A DNA stretch of 64,000 nucleotides from Rhodoplanes tepidamans. GTDB lineage: Bacteria; Pseudomonadota; Alphaproteobacteria; Rhizobiales; Xanthobacteraceae. Shown here piece after piece: positions 11,689 through 21,351 of the stretch (its first letter is position 1; every line of letters starts with the position of its first letter). Made by a program: the position numbers and the translations under genes. The notes beneath the pieces were generated by a model. The model had not been told where the DNA came from, made no database searches, and worked only from the letters and a program-made list of their open reading frames with translations. The stretch covers positions 143,126 through 207,125 of the forward strand of contig NZ_JAUSUJ010000011.1 of the NCBI RefSeq assembly GCF_030813915.1, written 5' to 3'.

Positions 11689-11722
11689 GCCGGGCAGGGC
11701 GGCCCTGGCCGCCCCCCGGCTC
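11687..11722. terminator. Possible bidirectional terminator between purQ and GST
   Basis: A long GC-rich hairpin (outer GAGCCGGG / CCCGGCTC, inner GGCGGCC / GGCCGCC) lies exactly between the convergent purQ and GST stops. It lacks a T tract on either strand, so termination would need Rho or be weak. Confidence 0.4.
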
Positions 11723-11744
11723 GTCGCGGGGCGCCGCCCGGCCG

Positions 11745-12389
11745 TCACCGCTTGAGCGGATGGCCCGGCATCAGCTCGTAGGGGGGCGCCCACCCCGGGA
11801 GGGCCTTCAGCCGCTCCAGCCAGGCGCCGATGTGCGGATACGCCGCCGGGATGTCGAAGCCGAACTCTTCGGCCGGGTAGTACAGGTAGCCGCACATCGA
11901 CACGTCCGCGATGGTGGGCGCCTCGCCGAGCAGCCAGGGCCGGTCGGCGAGCCGCTTGTCGACGATGGCGAGCGCCCCCTTGGCGCGGCCCTCGAGGAAG
12001 CCGAGCACGGCCGGGTCGCCCGGCGTCTTGGCGAGCGTGCGCAGGAACCGGAACGGCCCCAGCATGCCGTTCACCTTCTGGTTGTCGAAGACGATCCAGC
12101 GCCACGCCTCCAGCTCCTGCTCCTCGCCCTGCGGCAGGTACTGGCCGGAGATGCGCGAAAGGTATGCCAGGCAGACGCTCGACTGGCTGAGTCGCCGGTC
12201 GCCGTGCCGCAGCACCGGCACCTCGCCCATCTCGTTGACCTCTCCGCGGAACTCCGGGCTGCGCGTCTCGCCGGCCTCGAAGAAGTCGACCCACACGGGC
12301 GCCCAGTCGGCGCCGATCAGGTTCAGCATCAGCGCCACCCGGTAGGCATTGCCGGATTGGGCGAAGCAGTAGAGCTCGTAGTCGGCCAT
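11745..12389 (-). CDS. Glutathione S-transferase family protein
   Basis: The protein has 214 residues. The N-terminal thioredoxin-like domain (1-78) has the possible catalytic Ser in FAQSGNAYRVAL (residue 12), the cis-Pro in EVPVL and the glutathione-contact pair QSS (usually ES). The C-terminal helical domain contains the N-capping motif of GSTs, PTIADVSMCGYLYYP. It probably conjugates glutathione to an electrophile or acts as a reductase; the substrate cannot be told. ATG 12389 is followed directly by the domain start. Monocistronic, convergent with purQ. Confidence 0.88.
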   Translation of the reverse strand: MADYELYCFAQSGNAYRVALMLNLIGADWAPVWVDFFEAGETRSPEFRGEVNEMGEVPVLRHGDRRLSQSSVCLAYLSRISGQYLPQGEEQELEAWRWIVFDNQKVNGMLGPFRFLRTLAKTPGDPAVLGFLEGRAKGALAIVDKRLADRPWLLGEAPTIADVSMCGYLYYPAEEFGFDIPAAYPHIGAWLERLKALPGWAPPYELMPGHPLKR

Positions 12390-12649
12390 GTCGGTTCCCC
12401 TCGCGGCGTGCCGCGGTCTGCTCCTGAGGCCCGGTCCGCCCGCCTCCGCGGCCTTCGGCGCGGCGCGGCCGCGGTCGCCGGACCGCGTCGAGCCGTTGCG
12501 CCCAAGTTGCCGAGGATGAACGAAGATCGTCCCGTGCCCCTACCCTTTTACGCTTTTTAGACGCCTTGCTCCTAGAGTTCGTTAGGCGTCCGGCGGGTAT
12601 GCATCGGCCGGGGCGGGCGCGTCCGAAGCGTCATGTGCTGGAGTATCGT

Positions 12650-13423
12650 ATGGACATCTCGACCGCGCTCGGCCTGATCTCCGGCCTGATCGTGCTCGTC
12701 ACCCTGATCATGATGGGTGGCGATCTGCGGATGTTCCTCGACATCCACGCCTTCATCGTGATCTTCGGCGGTGCCTTCGCGGCGACCCTGATCCGCTTCC
12801 CGCTGTCCTCGATCTTCCACGGCCTGCCGCTCGGTCTCAAGTTCGCGTTCACGCTTCGCCGCATGACCCAGCGCGAGCTGATCGACGAGATCTCCAACCT
12901 CGCCGAGATCGCCCGCAAGCAGGGGCCGATCGGGCTGGAGAAGGTCGAGGTCGAGGACACGTTCCTGGCCAAGGGCGTCCGGCTGGTCGCCGACGGCTAC
13001 GACGTCGACTTCATCCGCGACAATCTCGAGCGCGACCGCGACAACTTCCTGACCCATCTCGACGAGGGTCAGAAGATCTACCGCGCCATCGGCGACTGCG
13101 CCCCGGCCTTCGGCATGGTCGGCACGCTCATCGGCATGGTGCAGATGTTCGCCAACATGACGGACCCGTCCAAGCTCGGTCCCTACATGGCGGTCGCGCT
13201 GCTCGCCACCTTCTACGGCGCGGCGGTCGCCAACCTGTTCTGCCTGCCGATCGCCGACAAGCTGCACGGCAAGCTGGTCGACGAGGAGATCAACCGCACC
13301 CTGATCATCGACGGCGTGCTGATGATCCGCGACTCCAAGAGCCCGTCGGTGGTCCGCGAGATGCTGCTCGCCTACGTGCCCGAGAAGAACCGCGACGAGA
13401 TGGCCGAGGCGGCCGCGGCCTGA
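12650..13423 (+). CDS. motA: MotA/PomA-type stator protein (proton/sodium channel)
   Basis: The protein has 257 residues and four membrane helices (about 5-22, 28-48, 145-165, 180-200), with a long cytoplasmic loop between helix 2 and 3. Conserved stator residues are seen in GDCAPAFGMVGTLIGMVQMF (helix 3) and GPYMAVALLATFYGAAVANLF (helix 4). The length and motifs match the PomA-like MotA class rather than ExbB/TolQ. It couples ion flow to torque with the MotB partner 33 bases downstream. ATG 12650 (MDISTALGL) is preceded by GGAG. No other flagellar gene is in the window. Confidence 0.88.
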   Translation: MDISTALGLISGLIVLVTLIMMGGDLRMFLDIHAFIVIFGGAFAATLIRFPLSSIFHGLPLGLKFAFTLRRMTQRELIDEISNLAEIARKQGPIGLEKVEVEDTFLAKGVRLVADGYDVDFIRDNLERDRDNFLTHLDEGQKIYRAIGDCAPAFGMVGTLIGMVQMFANMTDPSKLGPYMAVALLATFYGAAVANLFCLPIADKLHGKLVDEEINRTLIIDGVLMIRDSKSPSVVREMLLAYVPEKNRDEMAEAAAA

Positions 13424-13456
13424 CCGGGCCGGAGCGAGGATCGGGGAAGTCGAGAC

Positions 13457-14284
13457 ATGGCGCGCCGCAAGGACGGAGGGCACGGCGGAGGGCACGGGTG
13501 GTTCGTCACCTTCGCCGACCTCATGGGCCTGCTGGTGGCCTTCTTCGTGATGCTGTGCGCCTTCTCGACGCAGGATCAGCAGAAGCTGCAGATCGTCGCA
13601 GGCTCGATGCGCGACGCCTTCGGCGTGCAGGCGAACATCCGCTACTCCGGCATCATCGAGATCCCCGGCCTGCCGACCCGCCCGAAGCTGAAGAACGCCG
13701 CCCACATCCCGCCCGAAGAGGCGTCCGCCAGCCCGAGCCCCGACCAGCACGACCGGCAGCGCAGCTCCGGCGCCCGGCTGAAGCAGGACAAGGCCTTCGC
13801 GCTCGCCGCCGCCTCGCTGCGACAGGCCCTGCAGGACATGCCGGAGCTGACCGAGGTCTCGAAGCACATCATGATCGAGGAGACCCGGGAGGGCCTCAAC
13901 GTCGAGATCGTCGACCAGGACGGCCGCTCGATGTTCCCGGAAGGCTCGCGCGAACCCTACGAGCGGACCCGCCGGCTGATCGAGAAGCTCAGCGTGCCGC
14001 TGAAGTCGACCCCGTTCCGCATCTCGATCACCGGCCACACCTCGGCCACCCGGACGCCGTTCCGGCCGGGCTTCGGCCCCTGGGAGCTCTCCGCCGACAG
14101 GGCCAATGCGGTGCGCCGCATCCTGGAGGAGGAGGGGGTGCCGAGCGCCAACTTCTTCATGGTGGCGGGAAAGTCCGACAACCAGCCGCTGTTCCCGGAC
14201 GATCCCTACATTGCGGCAAACCGACGCGTCACCATCACCCTGATGCGGGAGGAGCCGCCGATCCCCCTCGACTTCAATCCCTGA
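13457..14284 (+). CDS. motB: MotB-like stator protein with OmpA domain
   Basis: The protein has 275 residues. One N-terminal membrane helix carries the ion-binding Asp21 in FVTFADLMGLLVAFFVMLCAF, followed by the plug-like amphipathic stretch. The C-terminal OmpA/MotB peptidoglycan-binding domain spans about 140-265 (ITGHTSAT, SADRANAVRRILEEEGV, NRRVTITLM). It would anchor the MotA channel to the cell wall. Operonic with motA. The second half of the plug is followed by a Pro/Ser/Gln-rich linker. Confidence 0.88.
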   Translation: MARRKDGGHGGGHGWFVTFADLMGLLVAFFVMLCAFSTQDQQKLQIVAGSMRDAFGVQANIRYSGIIEIPGLPTRPKLKNAAHIPPEEASASPSPDQHDRQRSSGARLKQDKAFALAAASLRQALQDMPELTEVSKHIMIEETREGLNVEIVDQDGRSMFPEGSREPYERTRRLIEKLSVPLKSTPFRISITGHTSATRTPFRPGFGPWELSADRANAVRRILEEEGVPSANFFMVAGKSDNQPLFPDDPYIAANRRVTITLMREEPPIPLDFNP

Positions 14285-14506
14285 CGGGTTCGCGCCGGTT
14301 TCCGGGCCCGCCCGGGCCGCCGCGCCCCGGTTCCATCGCACCGCACGCCGGTCATCCCCCGGTGGCGGCATAGCCCGTCCAACCCCGGGGCGGTTGTGCC
14401 GGCCCCCGGGCGTGCTATTGGCGTGACGAGGCGGCATGCCCGGACGTCCGACGGACGGACCGGCGGCCGCGGTGCGGCGCGATGGCGGGGACCGATCGGC
14501 GATACC

Positions 14507-16432
14507 ATGAACGAGGCGACCCGCGTCACCGAGTCCCAGGACCGGCACGACCATTCCGCGCGCAGTGCCCACCATGACTCGTCGAGCTTCTGGGCGCTGA
14601 CGCTCGGCAGCGTCGGCGTGGTCTACGGGGACATCGGCACCAGCCCGCTCTACGCGTTCCGCGAGGCGCTGCGCTCGGCGGTCGGCGACGGCCCGATCAC
14701 CCAGACGGCGGTGCTCGGCGTGCTCTCGCTGATCCTCTGGGCCCTGACCCTGGTGGTCACGGTCAAGTACGTGCTGCTGCTGCTGCGCGCCGACAATCAC
14801 GGGGAGGGCGGCACCCTGTCGCTGACCGCGCTCGCCTCGCGGGCGCTCGGCCGGCGCACGATGCCGGTCGTCACCCTCGGCATCATCGGGGCGGCCATGT
14901 TCTACGGCGACTCGGTGATCACGCCGGCCATCTCGGTGCTGTCGGCGGTCGAGGGACTGACCATCGTCACGCCCGCCTTCGAGCACGCGGTGCTGCCCCT
15001 GACGGTCGGCATCCTGGTCGTCCTGTTCGCCGTCCAGTCGCGCGGCACCGCGCGGGTCGCCGCCTTCTTCGGGCCCGTGATGGTGGTGTGGTTCGTGGCC
15101 CTGGCGGGGCTCGGCCTTCTCCACATCGCCGACGATCCGCACATCTTCTGGGCCGCGAACCCGCTGTACGGGATCTCCTTCGTGGTCGAGCATCCGCTGA
15201 TCGGGCTGGTGACGCTCGGCCTCGTCTTCCTGGCCGTCACCGGCGGAGAGGCGCTCTACGCCGACCTCGGCCATTTCGGCTGCAAGCCGATCCGGACCGC
15301 CTGGTTCGGCCTCGTCTTCCCGGCGCTGGTCATCAACTATTTCGGCCAGGGCGCCATGGTGCTGGCCAATCCGGGAGCGCTGGAGAACCCGTTCTACCGC
15401 ATGGTTCCGGAGCCCTTCCTGCTGCCCATGGTGATCCTCGCGACCGCCGCGACCGTGATCGCCAGCCAGGCCGTGATCACCGGCGCCTACTCGATCACCC
15501 GGCAGGCGATCCAGCTCGGCCTCATCCCGCGGCTGGCGATCCGCCACACCTCCGAGATCCATTCGGGCCAGATCTACATCCCGCGGGTCAACACGGCCCT
15601 GCTGGTCGGCGTGCTGCTGCTGGTCGGCATGTTCAAGACCTCGAGCGCCCTCGCCTCGGCCTACGGCATCGCCGTCACCACCACCATGGTGGTGGACGCG
15701 CTGCTCGCCTTCGTGGTGATCTGGAAGCTGTGGGGCTGGAAGCCGTGGTCGGCGGCGGCCCTCATCGTGCCGTTCGTGCTGATCGACGGCACCTTCTTCA
15801 TCGCCAATCTGCTGAAGCTGTTCGAGGGTGCCTGGGTGCCGCTGCTGTTCGCCGGCGTCATCGTGCTGCTGATCATGACCTGGCGGCGCGGCTCGCGCCT
15901 GCTCGCCGCCAAGACGCGGCATCTCGAAATTCCGCTGGAAACGCTCGTCCAGACGCTCACCAAGAAGCCGCCCCACATCGTGCCGGGCACCGCCGTCTTC
16001 CTCACCGGCGATCCCGATTCGGCGCCCACGGCGCTGCTCCACAACCTCAAGCACAACAAGGTGCTGCATCAGCACAACGTGGTGCTGACCATCGAGAGCG
16101 CCGACACGCCGCGGGTGACCGAGGAGGACCGGGTGCGCATCACCCGCCTGTCGCCGCTGTTCAGCAAGGTTGTGCTGCGCTTCGGCTTCATGGAGACGCC
16201 GAACGTCCCCAAGGCGCTGGCGATCGCCCGCAAGCAGGGCTGGCACTTCGACATCATGTCGACGTCGTTCTTCCTGTCGCGGCGCCTGCTCAAGCCGGCC
16301 GCCCAGTCCGGCATGCCGAAGTGGCAGGACAATCTGTTCATCCGTCTCGCCAAGTCGGCGAGCGACGCGACCGACTTCTTCCAGATCCCGACCGGCCGCG
16401 TCGTCGAGGTGGGGACCCAGGTCACCGTGTGA
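14507..16432 (+). CDS. kup: Kup-type low-affinity potassium transporter, copy 1
   Basis: The protein has 641 residues, standard for KUP/HAK/KT transporters: about 12 membrane helices in the first 440 residues and a cytoplasmic C-terminal domain. The signature [19 protein letters not shown] is at about 36-54, and [13 protein letters not shown] and the conserved [20 protein letters not shown] follow. It would move K+ inward with H+. ATG 14507 gives a normal cytoplasmic N-terminus; the open frame upstream is not family-like. The next gene is a close paralogue (roughly two-thirds identical by eye). Confidence 0.95.
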   Translation: MNEATRVTESQDRHDHSARSAHHDSSSFWALTLGSVGVVYGDIGTSPLYAFREALRSAVGDGPITQTAVLGVLSLILWALTLVVTVKYVLLLLRADNHGEGGTLSLTALASRALGRRTMPVVTLGIIGAAMFYGDSVITPAISVLSAVEGLTIVTPAFEHAVLPLTVGILVVLFAVQSRGTARVAAFFGPVMVVWFVALAGLGLLHIADDPHIFWAANPLYGISFVVEHPLIGLVTLGLVFLAVTGGEALYADLGHFGCKPIRTAWFGLVFPALVINYFGQGAMVLANPGALENPFYRMVPEPFLLPMVILATAATVIASQAVITGAYSITRQAIQLGLIPRLAIRHTSEIHSGQIYIPRVNTALLVGVLLLVGMFKTSSALASAYGIAVTTTMVVDALLAFVVIWKLWGWKPWSAAALIVPFVLIDGTFFIANLLKLFEGAWVPLLFAGVIVLLIMTWRRGSRLLAAKTRHLEIPLETLVQTLTKKPPHIVPGTAVFLTGDPDSAPTALLHNLKHNKVLHQHNVVLTIESADTPRVTEEDRVRITRLSPLFSKVVLRFGFMETPNVPKALAIARKQGWHFDIMSTSFFLSRRLLKPAAQSGMPKWQDNLFIRLAKSASDATDFFQIPTGRVVEVGTQVTV

Positions 16433-16654
16433 TCACGGGCGCTCGGCCGCGTCGTGGCGGCCGATCGCGGATGCGCGCCGTCGCGACGGCCCGCGACGCC
16501 CGCCGCCGACGGACCCGCGGCCGGTGCCGCCCCGCCGCGGCGCGAGCGGACCGGTCTCCACGGCCTCATGCGATCGCTGCAATGCCGCTACGCTCTGTCG
16601 CGTCCGCGGCGCGGTGCTATAAGCCCGCGCCGTGTCGGAAGAGGCGCGAGGCGC

Positions 16655-18586
16655 ATGATGACCGAACGTATCGCGAGTGACGAGCCGTCCGAAGCGGTCG
16701 TCGCGGTCGACGCCCGCGGCCCCGGCGGCCGGGCTCCCGGCTCGCCCTTCGTCGCCCTGACGGTGGGCAGCATCGGCGTCGTCTACGGCGACATCGGCAC
16801 CAGCCCGCTCTACGCCTTCCGCGAAGCCGTGACGGCGGCGGGCGGCGGGGTGGCGGATCGGGCCGCCGTGCTCGGCGTGCTGTCGCTGATCCTGTGGGCG
16901 CTGGTCCTGATCGTGACCTGCAAGTACGTGCTGATCCTGCTGCGCGCCGACAACAACGGGGAGGGGGGCACCCTCACCCTGATGGCCCTCGCCAGGCGTG
17001 CGGCCGGGCACGGGCCGGTGATGCTGGTCTTCGGCATCGCCGGGGCGTCGCTGTTCTTCGGCGACGCGCTGATCACGCCGGCGATCTCGGTGCTGTCCGC
17101 CGTCGAGGGCCTGAAGATCGTCACCCCCGCCTTCGACCACGCCGTCGTGCCGCTCACCGTCGCCGTCCTGGTCGTGCTGTTCGCGGTGCAGTCGCACGGC
17201 ACCGCCCGTGTGGCGGCGCTGTTCGGGCCGATCATGACGGTGTGGTTCGTGGTCATCGCGGCGGCCGGTCTGGCCCACGTCGCCGACGATCCGGAGGTCT
17301 TCTTCGCGCTCGATCCGCGCTGGGCCGTGGCCTTCCTGTGGACGCACGGCCATGTCGGCTTCGTCACCCTCGGCGCCGTGTTCCTGGCGGTCACGGGAGC
17401 CGAGGCGCTCTACGCCGATCTCGGTCATTTCGGCCGGCGGCCCATCCAGACGGCGTGGCTGGTTCTCGTCCTGCCGGCGCTGGCGCTGAACTATCTCGGC
17501 CAGGCGGCGCTGGTGCTGGCCCGTCCCGAGGCGATCGAGAACCCGTTCTACCTGATGGTGCCGGACTGGGCGCTGATCCCGATGGTGCTGCTCGCCACCG
17601 TCGCCACCGTGATCGCCAGCCAGGCCGTGATCACCGGGGCCTTCTCGCTGACCCGGCAGGCGATCCAGCTCGGCCTGCTGCCGCGGCTCGAGGTGCGCCA
17701 CACCTCCGATGCGCAGGAGGGGCAGATCTACATGCCGCGCGTCAACCACGCGCTGGTGCTCGGCGTGCTGTTCCTGGTCGCGCTGTTCCGCTCGTCGAGT
17801 GCGCTGGCCGGCGCCTACGGCATCTCGGTGACCGGCACCATGGTGGTCACCGCCGCCATGGCCTTCGTGGTGATCTGGAAGGGGTGGGGCTGGTCGCCGC
17901 TCGCCGCCGCCGCGCTGATGGCGCCGTTCTTCGCCATCGATCTCGGCTTCCTCTCCGCCAACCTGCTCAAGGTCGCCGACGGAGGCTGGGTGCCGCTGGT
18001 CTTCGCGATCTGCGTCGCCGTCGTGATGTTCACGTGGCGGCGCGGCACGCAGCTCCTGTTCGAGAAGACGCGCCGGCTGGAGACGCCGCTGGAGGCCCTG
18101 GTCGCCATGCTGGAGCGCAAGCCGCCCCAGCGGGTGCCCGGCACCGCGGTGTTTCTCACCGCCGACCCGGCGAGCGCTCCGACCGCGCTGATGCACAGTC
18201 TCAAGCACTACAAGGTGCTGCACGAGAAGAACGTGATCCTTCACGTCCTCACCCTGCACACGCCGCGGGTGAAGCCGTCGGATCGCGTCACCATCGAGCC
18301 GATCGGTCCGACCTTCTCGCGGGTGACGCTGCGCTTCGGCTACTCCGAGAGCCCGAACGTGCCGCGCGCGCTGGCCGTCGCCCGAAAGCTCGGCTGGCAG
18401 TTCGACATCATGTCGACCTCGTTCTTCCTGTCGCGCCGCCTGCTTAAGCCGGCCGCCCGCTCGGCGATGCCGCGCTGGCAGGACCGCCTGTTCATCACGC
18501 TCGCCCGCACCGCCAACGACGCCACCGAGTACTTCCAGATTCCGACCGGCCGGGTGGTCGAGATCGGAACCCAGGTGACGATCTGA
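16655..18586 (+). CDS. kup: Kup-type potassium transporter, copy 2
   Basis: The protein has 643 residues, parallel in every segment to the upstream copy: [57 protein letters not shown] and the shared C-terminus [15 protein letters not shown]. Two adjacent ATGs (16655, 16658) are possible; a GAGG element precedes both. The 222-base spacer suggests it can have its own promoter. Tandem kup copies with different expression or affinity are known in Rhizobiales, but the division of labour here is unknown. Confidence 0.95.
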   Translation: MMTERIASDEPSEAVVAVDARGPGGRAPGSPFVALTVGSIGVVYGDIGTSPLYAFREAVTAAGGGVADRAAVLGVLSLILWALVLIVTCKYVLILLRADNNGEGGTLTLMALARRAAGHGPVMLVFGIAGASLFFGDALITPAISVLSAVEGLKIVTPAFDHAVVPLTVAVLVVLFAVQSHGTARVAALFGPIMTVWFVVIAAAGLAHVADDPEVFFALDPRWAVAFLWTHGHVGFVTLGAVFLAVTGAEALYADLGHFGRRPIQTAWLVLVLPALALNYLGQAALVLARPEAIENPFYLMVPDWALIPMVLLATVATVIASQAVITGAFSLTRQAIQLGLLPRLEVRHTSDAQEGQIYMPRVNHALVLGVLFLVALFRSSSALAGAYGISVTGTMVVTAAMAFVVIWKGWGWSPLAAAALMAPFFAIDLGFLSANLLKVADGGWVPLVFAICVAVVMFTWRRGTQLLFEKTRRLETPLEALVAMLERKPPQRVPGTAVFLTADPASAPTALMHSLKHYKVLHEKNVILHVLTLHTPRVKPSDRVTIEPIGPTFSRVTLRFGYSESPNVPRALAVARKLGWQFDIMSTSFFLSRRLLKPAARSAMPRWQDRLFITLARTANDATEYFQIPTGRVVEIGTQVTI

Positions 18587-18806
18587 GACGTGGTCTTGCG
18601 GATCGGCTCGGCACCGCCCCGAAACCACCGCCGGGGCGAACGGCCGGACACGGCAGGACCGGGGCGGGTGGCGCCAGCCGGCCCGCGGAACCCGGCCCGC
18701 TCTTGAAAGTGTCTCGCCGGTGCCCAAATCTGGCGGGCCGGAGGGGGGATCGCCGATTCGGCGCCCGGACCGGGCGTCGCCGCCGGATCTCGTGCTGGGA
18801 GGGCTC

Positions 18807-19142
18807 ATGTTCGGACTGTTCGGACGCAGCGTGGTGCGCGATCTGAGCGCGGAGGAGGTTGCGGCCGAGCTCGCTGCCGACCGGGTGATGCTGGTCGACG
18901 TCCGCGAGCCGGGCGAGACCGCGCGCGAGCGCATTCCCGGCGCGGTGCTGATGCCGCTGTCGATGTTCGACCCCGCCGAGCTGCCCGATCCGGCCGGCCG
19001 CGAGGTAGTGTTCTCCTGCGCCTCCGGCATCCGCTCCGTGAAGGCGGCCGAGATGGCCCAGGCCGCCGGTCTGCCGTACCGGTCGCACCTCGCCGGCGGC
19101 ATCGCCGCCTGGCGGCGGGCCGGCCTGCCGACCGAGCCGTGA
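18807..19142 (+). CDS. Rhodanese-like domain protein
   Basis: The protein has 111 residues and a single rhodanese domain. The catalytic Cys71 is in VFSCASGIRS, a loop of the right size for sulfurtransferase activity, after LVDVREPGE (29-37) and before LAGGIAAWRRAGLP. It would transfer sulfane sulfur to cyanide or a protein thiol acceptor. ATG 18807 follows a GGGAGGG ribosome site; the frame is open upstream but without family similarity. Monocistronic. Confidence 0.88.
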   Translation: MFGLFGRSVVRDLSAEEVAAELAADRVMLVDVREPGETARERIPGAVLMPLSMFDPAELPDPAGREVVFSCASGIRSVKAAEMAQAAGLPYRSHLAGGIAAWRRAGLPTEP

Positions 19143-19283
19143 ACGGCCGCGGCGACGAAATCTTCGGAAACGAGGCCGCGGTCGTGCCCCGATGGACGGC
19201 GCGTGCCGGCGCGCCTATGAAGGGTGTCGTCTGAACAGTGTCCGCCCGGCCGTGGCCGGGACGCGACGTCGCGAGGAGGCGAG

Positions 19284-19571
19284 ATGCGCGCGCTGCTGCT
19301 GGGAGCCGTCGTGGCCGTGACGCTGGCCGCCGGGGCCGGTCGGGCCGAGGCCGATCCCTTCGGGATCTGGTCGCCGCCGTCCTGGGCCACCTGGTATCCG
19401 TGGTGCGCCAAGCTCAACATCGGCTTCGAGCAGGTGAGCTGCGCCTACACCTCGTTCGAGCAGTGCATGGCGACCGTTCGGGGTGTCGGCGGGTTCTGCG
19501 ACCGCAACCTCTATCCGCCGCCGCCCGGCCCGCCGCCGCGGGCCAAGCGCTCGCGCAAGCGCAGCCGCTGA
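19284..19571 (+). CDS. DUF3551 small secreted cysteine-rich protein
   Basis: The protein has 95 residues with a Sec signal peptide (cleavage near AEA-DP). The mature part shows the DUF3551 pattern: YPWCAKLNIG, SCAYTSFEQCMATVRGVGGFCDRN, i.e. four spaced cysteines likely forming two disulfides. The tail is Pro- and Arg/Lys-rich. The family is common in Bradyrhizobium and relatives and has no known function. ATG 19284 is preceded by GAGGAGG. Confidence 0.82.
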   Translation: MRALLLGAVVAVTLAAGAGRAEADPFGIWSPPSWATWYPWCAKLNIGFEQVSCAYTSFEQCMATVRGVGGFCDRNLYPPPPGPPPRAKRSRKRSR

Positions 19572-19602
19572 GCGCGGCCGCGACGACCCCGAGGCGACCC
19601 CG

Positions 19603-20724
19603 ATGCGCCCCGCCGCCGCCGCACCCCGTTCCGCCATTCTCGGCGTCCTCGCCGCCGTCCTGGCCGTACTCGCGCCGGTTCCGTCGGCGGTCGCCCAGGA
19701 CCGCGTCGTCAACGTCTACAACTGGTCGGACTACATCGCGCCCGACGTCGTCGAGGCGTTCTCGCGCGAGACCGGCATCAAGGTCCGCTACGACACCTTC
19801 GATTCCAACGACACGCTGGAGACCAAGCTGCTGGCCGGCCGTTCCGGCTACGACGTGGTGGTGCCGAGCGCCTTCTTCCTGGAGCGGCAGATCAAGGCCG
19901 GCGTGTTCCTGCCGCTCGACACGGCGAAGCTGCCGAACCTGAAGAACGTCTGGCCCGAGATCGCGACGCGCGTCGCCACCCACGACCCCGGCAACCGCTA
20001 CTCGGTCAACTATCTCTGGGGCACGGTCGGCATCGGCTACAACGTCGCCAAGGCGCGCGAGATCCTGGGGCCCGACGCCAGGATCGACTCCTGGGACGTC
20101 GTCTTCAAGCCGGAGAACCTGCAGAAGTTCAAGGCGTGCGGCGTCCATATGCTGGACTCGGCCGACGACATCATGCCGGCGGCGCTGCACTGGCTCGGCC
20201 TCGATCCCAACTCCACCGACCCGAAGGATCTGGAGCGTGCCGCCGAGGTCCTGGCCAAGATCCGCCCGTCGGTGCGCAAGTTCCACTCGTCCGAGTATCT
20301 GAACGCGCTCGCCGGCGGCGAGATCTGCCTCGTCGTCGGCTTCTCCGGCGACATCATGCAGTCGCGCAAGCGCGCCGCGGAGGCGAAGACCGGGATCGAG
20401 ATCGGCTACGCGATCCCGAAGGAAGGCGCGCAGATGTTCTTCGACCAGCTCGCCATCCCGAAGGATGCCGAGCATGTCGCCGAGGCGCACGCCTTCATCG
20501 ACTATCTGCTGCGGCCCGACGTGGCGGCCCGGACCTCGAGCGCCCTCTCTTACGCCAACGGCAATCTCGCCAGCCAGCCGTTGATCGACAAGGCCGTGCT
20601 CGAAGACCGGACCATCTATCCGGATCCCGCCACCATGGCGCGGCTCTACACCAACAAGGCGCGCGACGCGCGGACCACGCGGCTGATGAACCGCCTGTGG
20701 ACCCGCATCAAGACCGGGCGGTGA
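19603..20724 (+). CDS. Polyamine-type ABC transporter substrate-binding protein
   Basis: The protein has 373 residues with a signal peptide ending near AVA-QD. The mature part follows PotD/PotF: VVNVYNWSDYIAPDVVEAFSRETG, the first lobe GYDVVVPSAFFLERQI, YLWGTVGIGYN, the hinge region and EICLVVGFSGDIMQ. It should bind putrescine or spermidine in the periplasm. No ATPase or permease lies beside it, so it is an orphan receptor or serves a transporter encoded elsewhere. ATG 19603 is 31 bases after the DUF3551 stop, possibly cotranscribed. Confidence 0.9.
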   Translation: MRPAAAAPRSAILGVLAAVLAVLAPVPSAVAQDRVVNVYNWSDYIAPDVVEAFSRETGIKVRYDTFDSNDTLETKLLAGRSGYDVVVPSAFFLERQIKAGVFLPLDTAKLPNLKNVWPEIATRVATHDPGNRYSVNYLWGTVGIGYNVAKAREILGPDARIDSWDVVFKPENLQKFKACGVHMLDSADDIMPAALHWLGLDPNSTDPKDLERAAEVLAKIRPSVRKFHSSEYLNALAGGEICLVVGFSGDIMQSRKRAAEAKTGIEIGYAIPKEGAQMFFDQLAIPKDAEHVAEAHAFIDYLLRPDVAARTSSALSYANGNLASQPLIDKAVLEDRTIYPDPATMARLYTNKARDARTTRLMNRLWTRIKTGR

Positions 20725-20844
20725 GGGGTGCGGAGCAGAGAGCCGCGCTCGCATCCTTAAATGTTTAGCGGTCGCCACAAGCCGGATTTAGGCGCTCCGG
20801 GTCATGATGTTCCCGTCCTGCGTGCATGCGCTCGGGAGTTGACC

Positions 20845-21309
20845 ATGGTGCGCTCGGGTTTCGATCCTGTCCTGGCCGGCCGCATCGCTGCGGCGGCCGC
20901 CGCTCTGCTGCTCGGCCTCGCCGCCGTCTCCACCCCGGCCGAGGCGCGCAAGCTGCGCCTCCCGGTCTGGCGGTCGAGCGCCACGCCGGCACCCCGCCCG
21001 GTTCCGGTCCAGTCGACGCCGGTGCGGCCGCACGCGACCGTCTACGTGACGTCGGGAACTCGTCCGGTCGCTCCGACCCGTGCCTCCGCCGCGGGCGAGG
21101 GCGACCTCGCCCGGCTCGCCGGCCCCGATGTCGCGAGCGCGGCAGCGAGCCCGGCGCTCGCCGGCGAGAAGACCCACGCCGAGGAGAAGAACGCCCATCG
21201 CAAGGCTTGGCTCGACTTCTGCCAGCCGAAGCTGTCGGCCCCCGATCGCTACGGCATCGAGCGCTGGGTCTACGCGCACGAGGGCTGCCAGTTCGGCCGC
21301 ACCGAGTGA
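20845..21309 (+). CDS. Hypothetical secreted protein
   Basis: The protein has 154 residues. A signal peptide (AAAAALLLGLAAVSTPAEA, cleavage near residue 34) is followed by a low-complexity Pro/Thr/Val region and a compact C-terminal segment, KAWLDFCQPKLSAPDRYG through YAHEGCQFG. The two cysteines of this end likely pair. Similar FC-P...YAHEGC endings occur in hypothetical proteins of Rhizobiales. Function unknown. ATG 20845 is chosen because it starts the signal peptide. Confidence 0.65.
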   Translation: MVRSGFDPVLAGRIAAAAAALLLGLAAVSTPAEARKLRLPVWRSSATPAPRPVPVQSTPVRPHATVYVTSGTRPVAPTRASAAGEGDLARLAGPDVASAAASPALAGEKTHAEEKNAHRKAWLDFCQPKLSAPDRYGIERWVYAHEGCQFGRTE

Positions 21310-21351
21310 CGCCGGCCATGGCAAGGCTCGTCGGGAAGGCCGGCGCGCGGC

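Noticed and set aside
14396..14506. In-frame extension of the first kup gene
   Set aside because: The extra residues are Arg/Gly-rich shadow sequence; the standard Kup length is reached from ATG 14507.
12572..16246. 1224-codon minus-strand frame across motA, motB and kup
   Set aside because: Shadow frame rich in His/Arg/Asp/Gly with no family similarity; the plus-strand genes explain the region.
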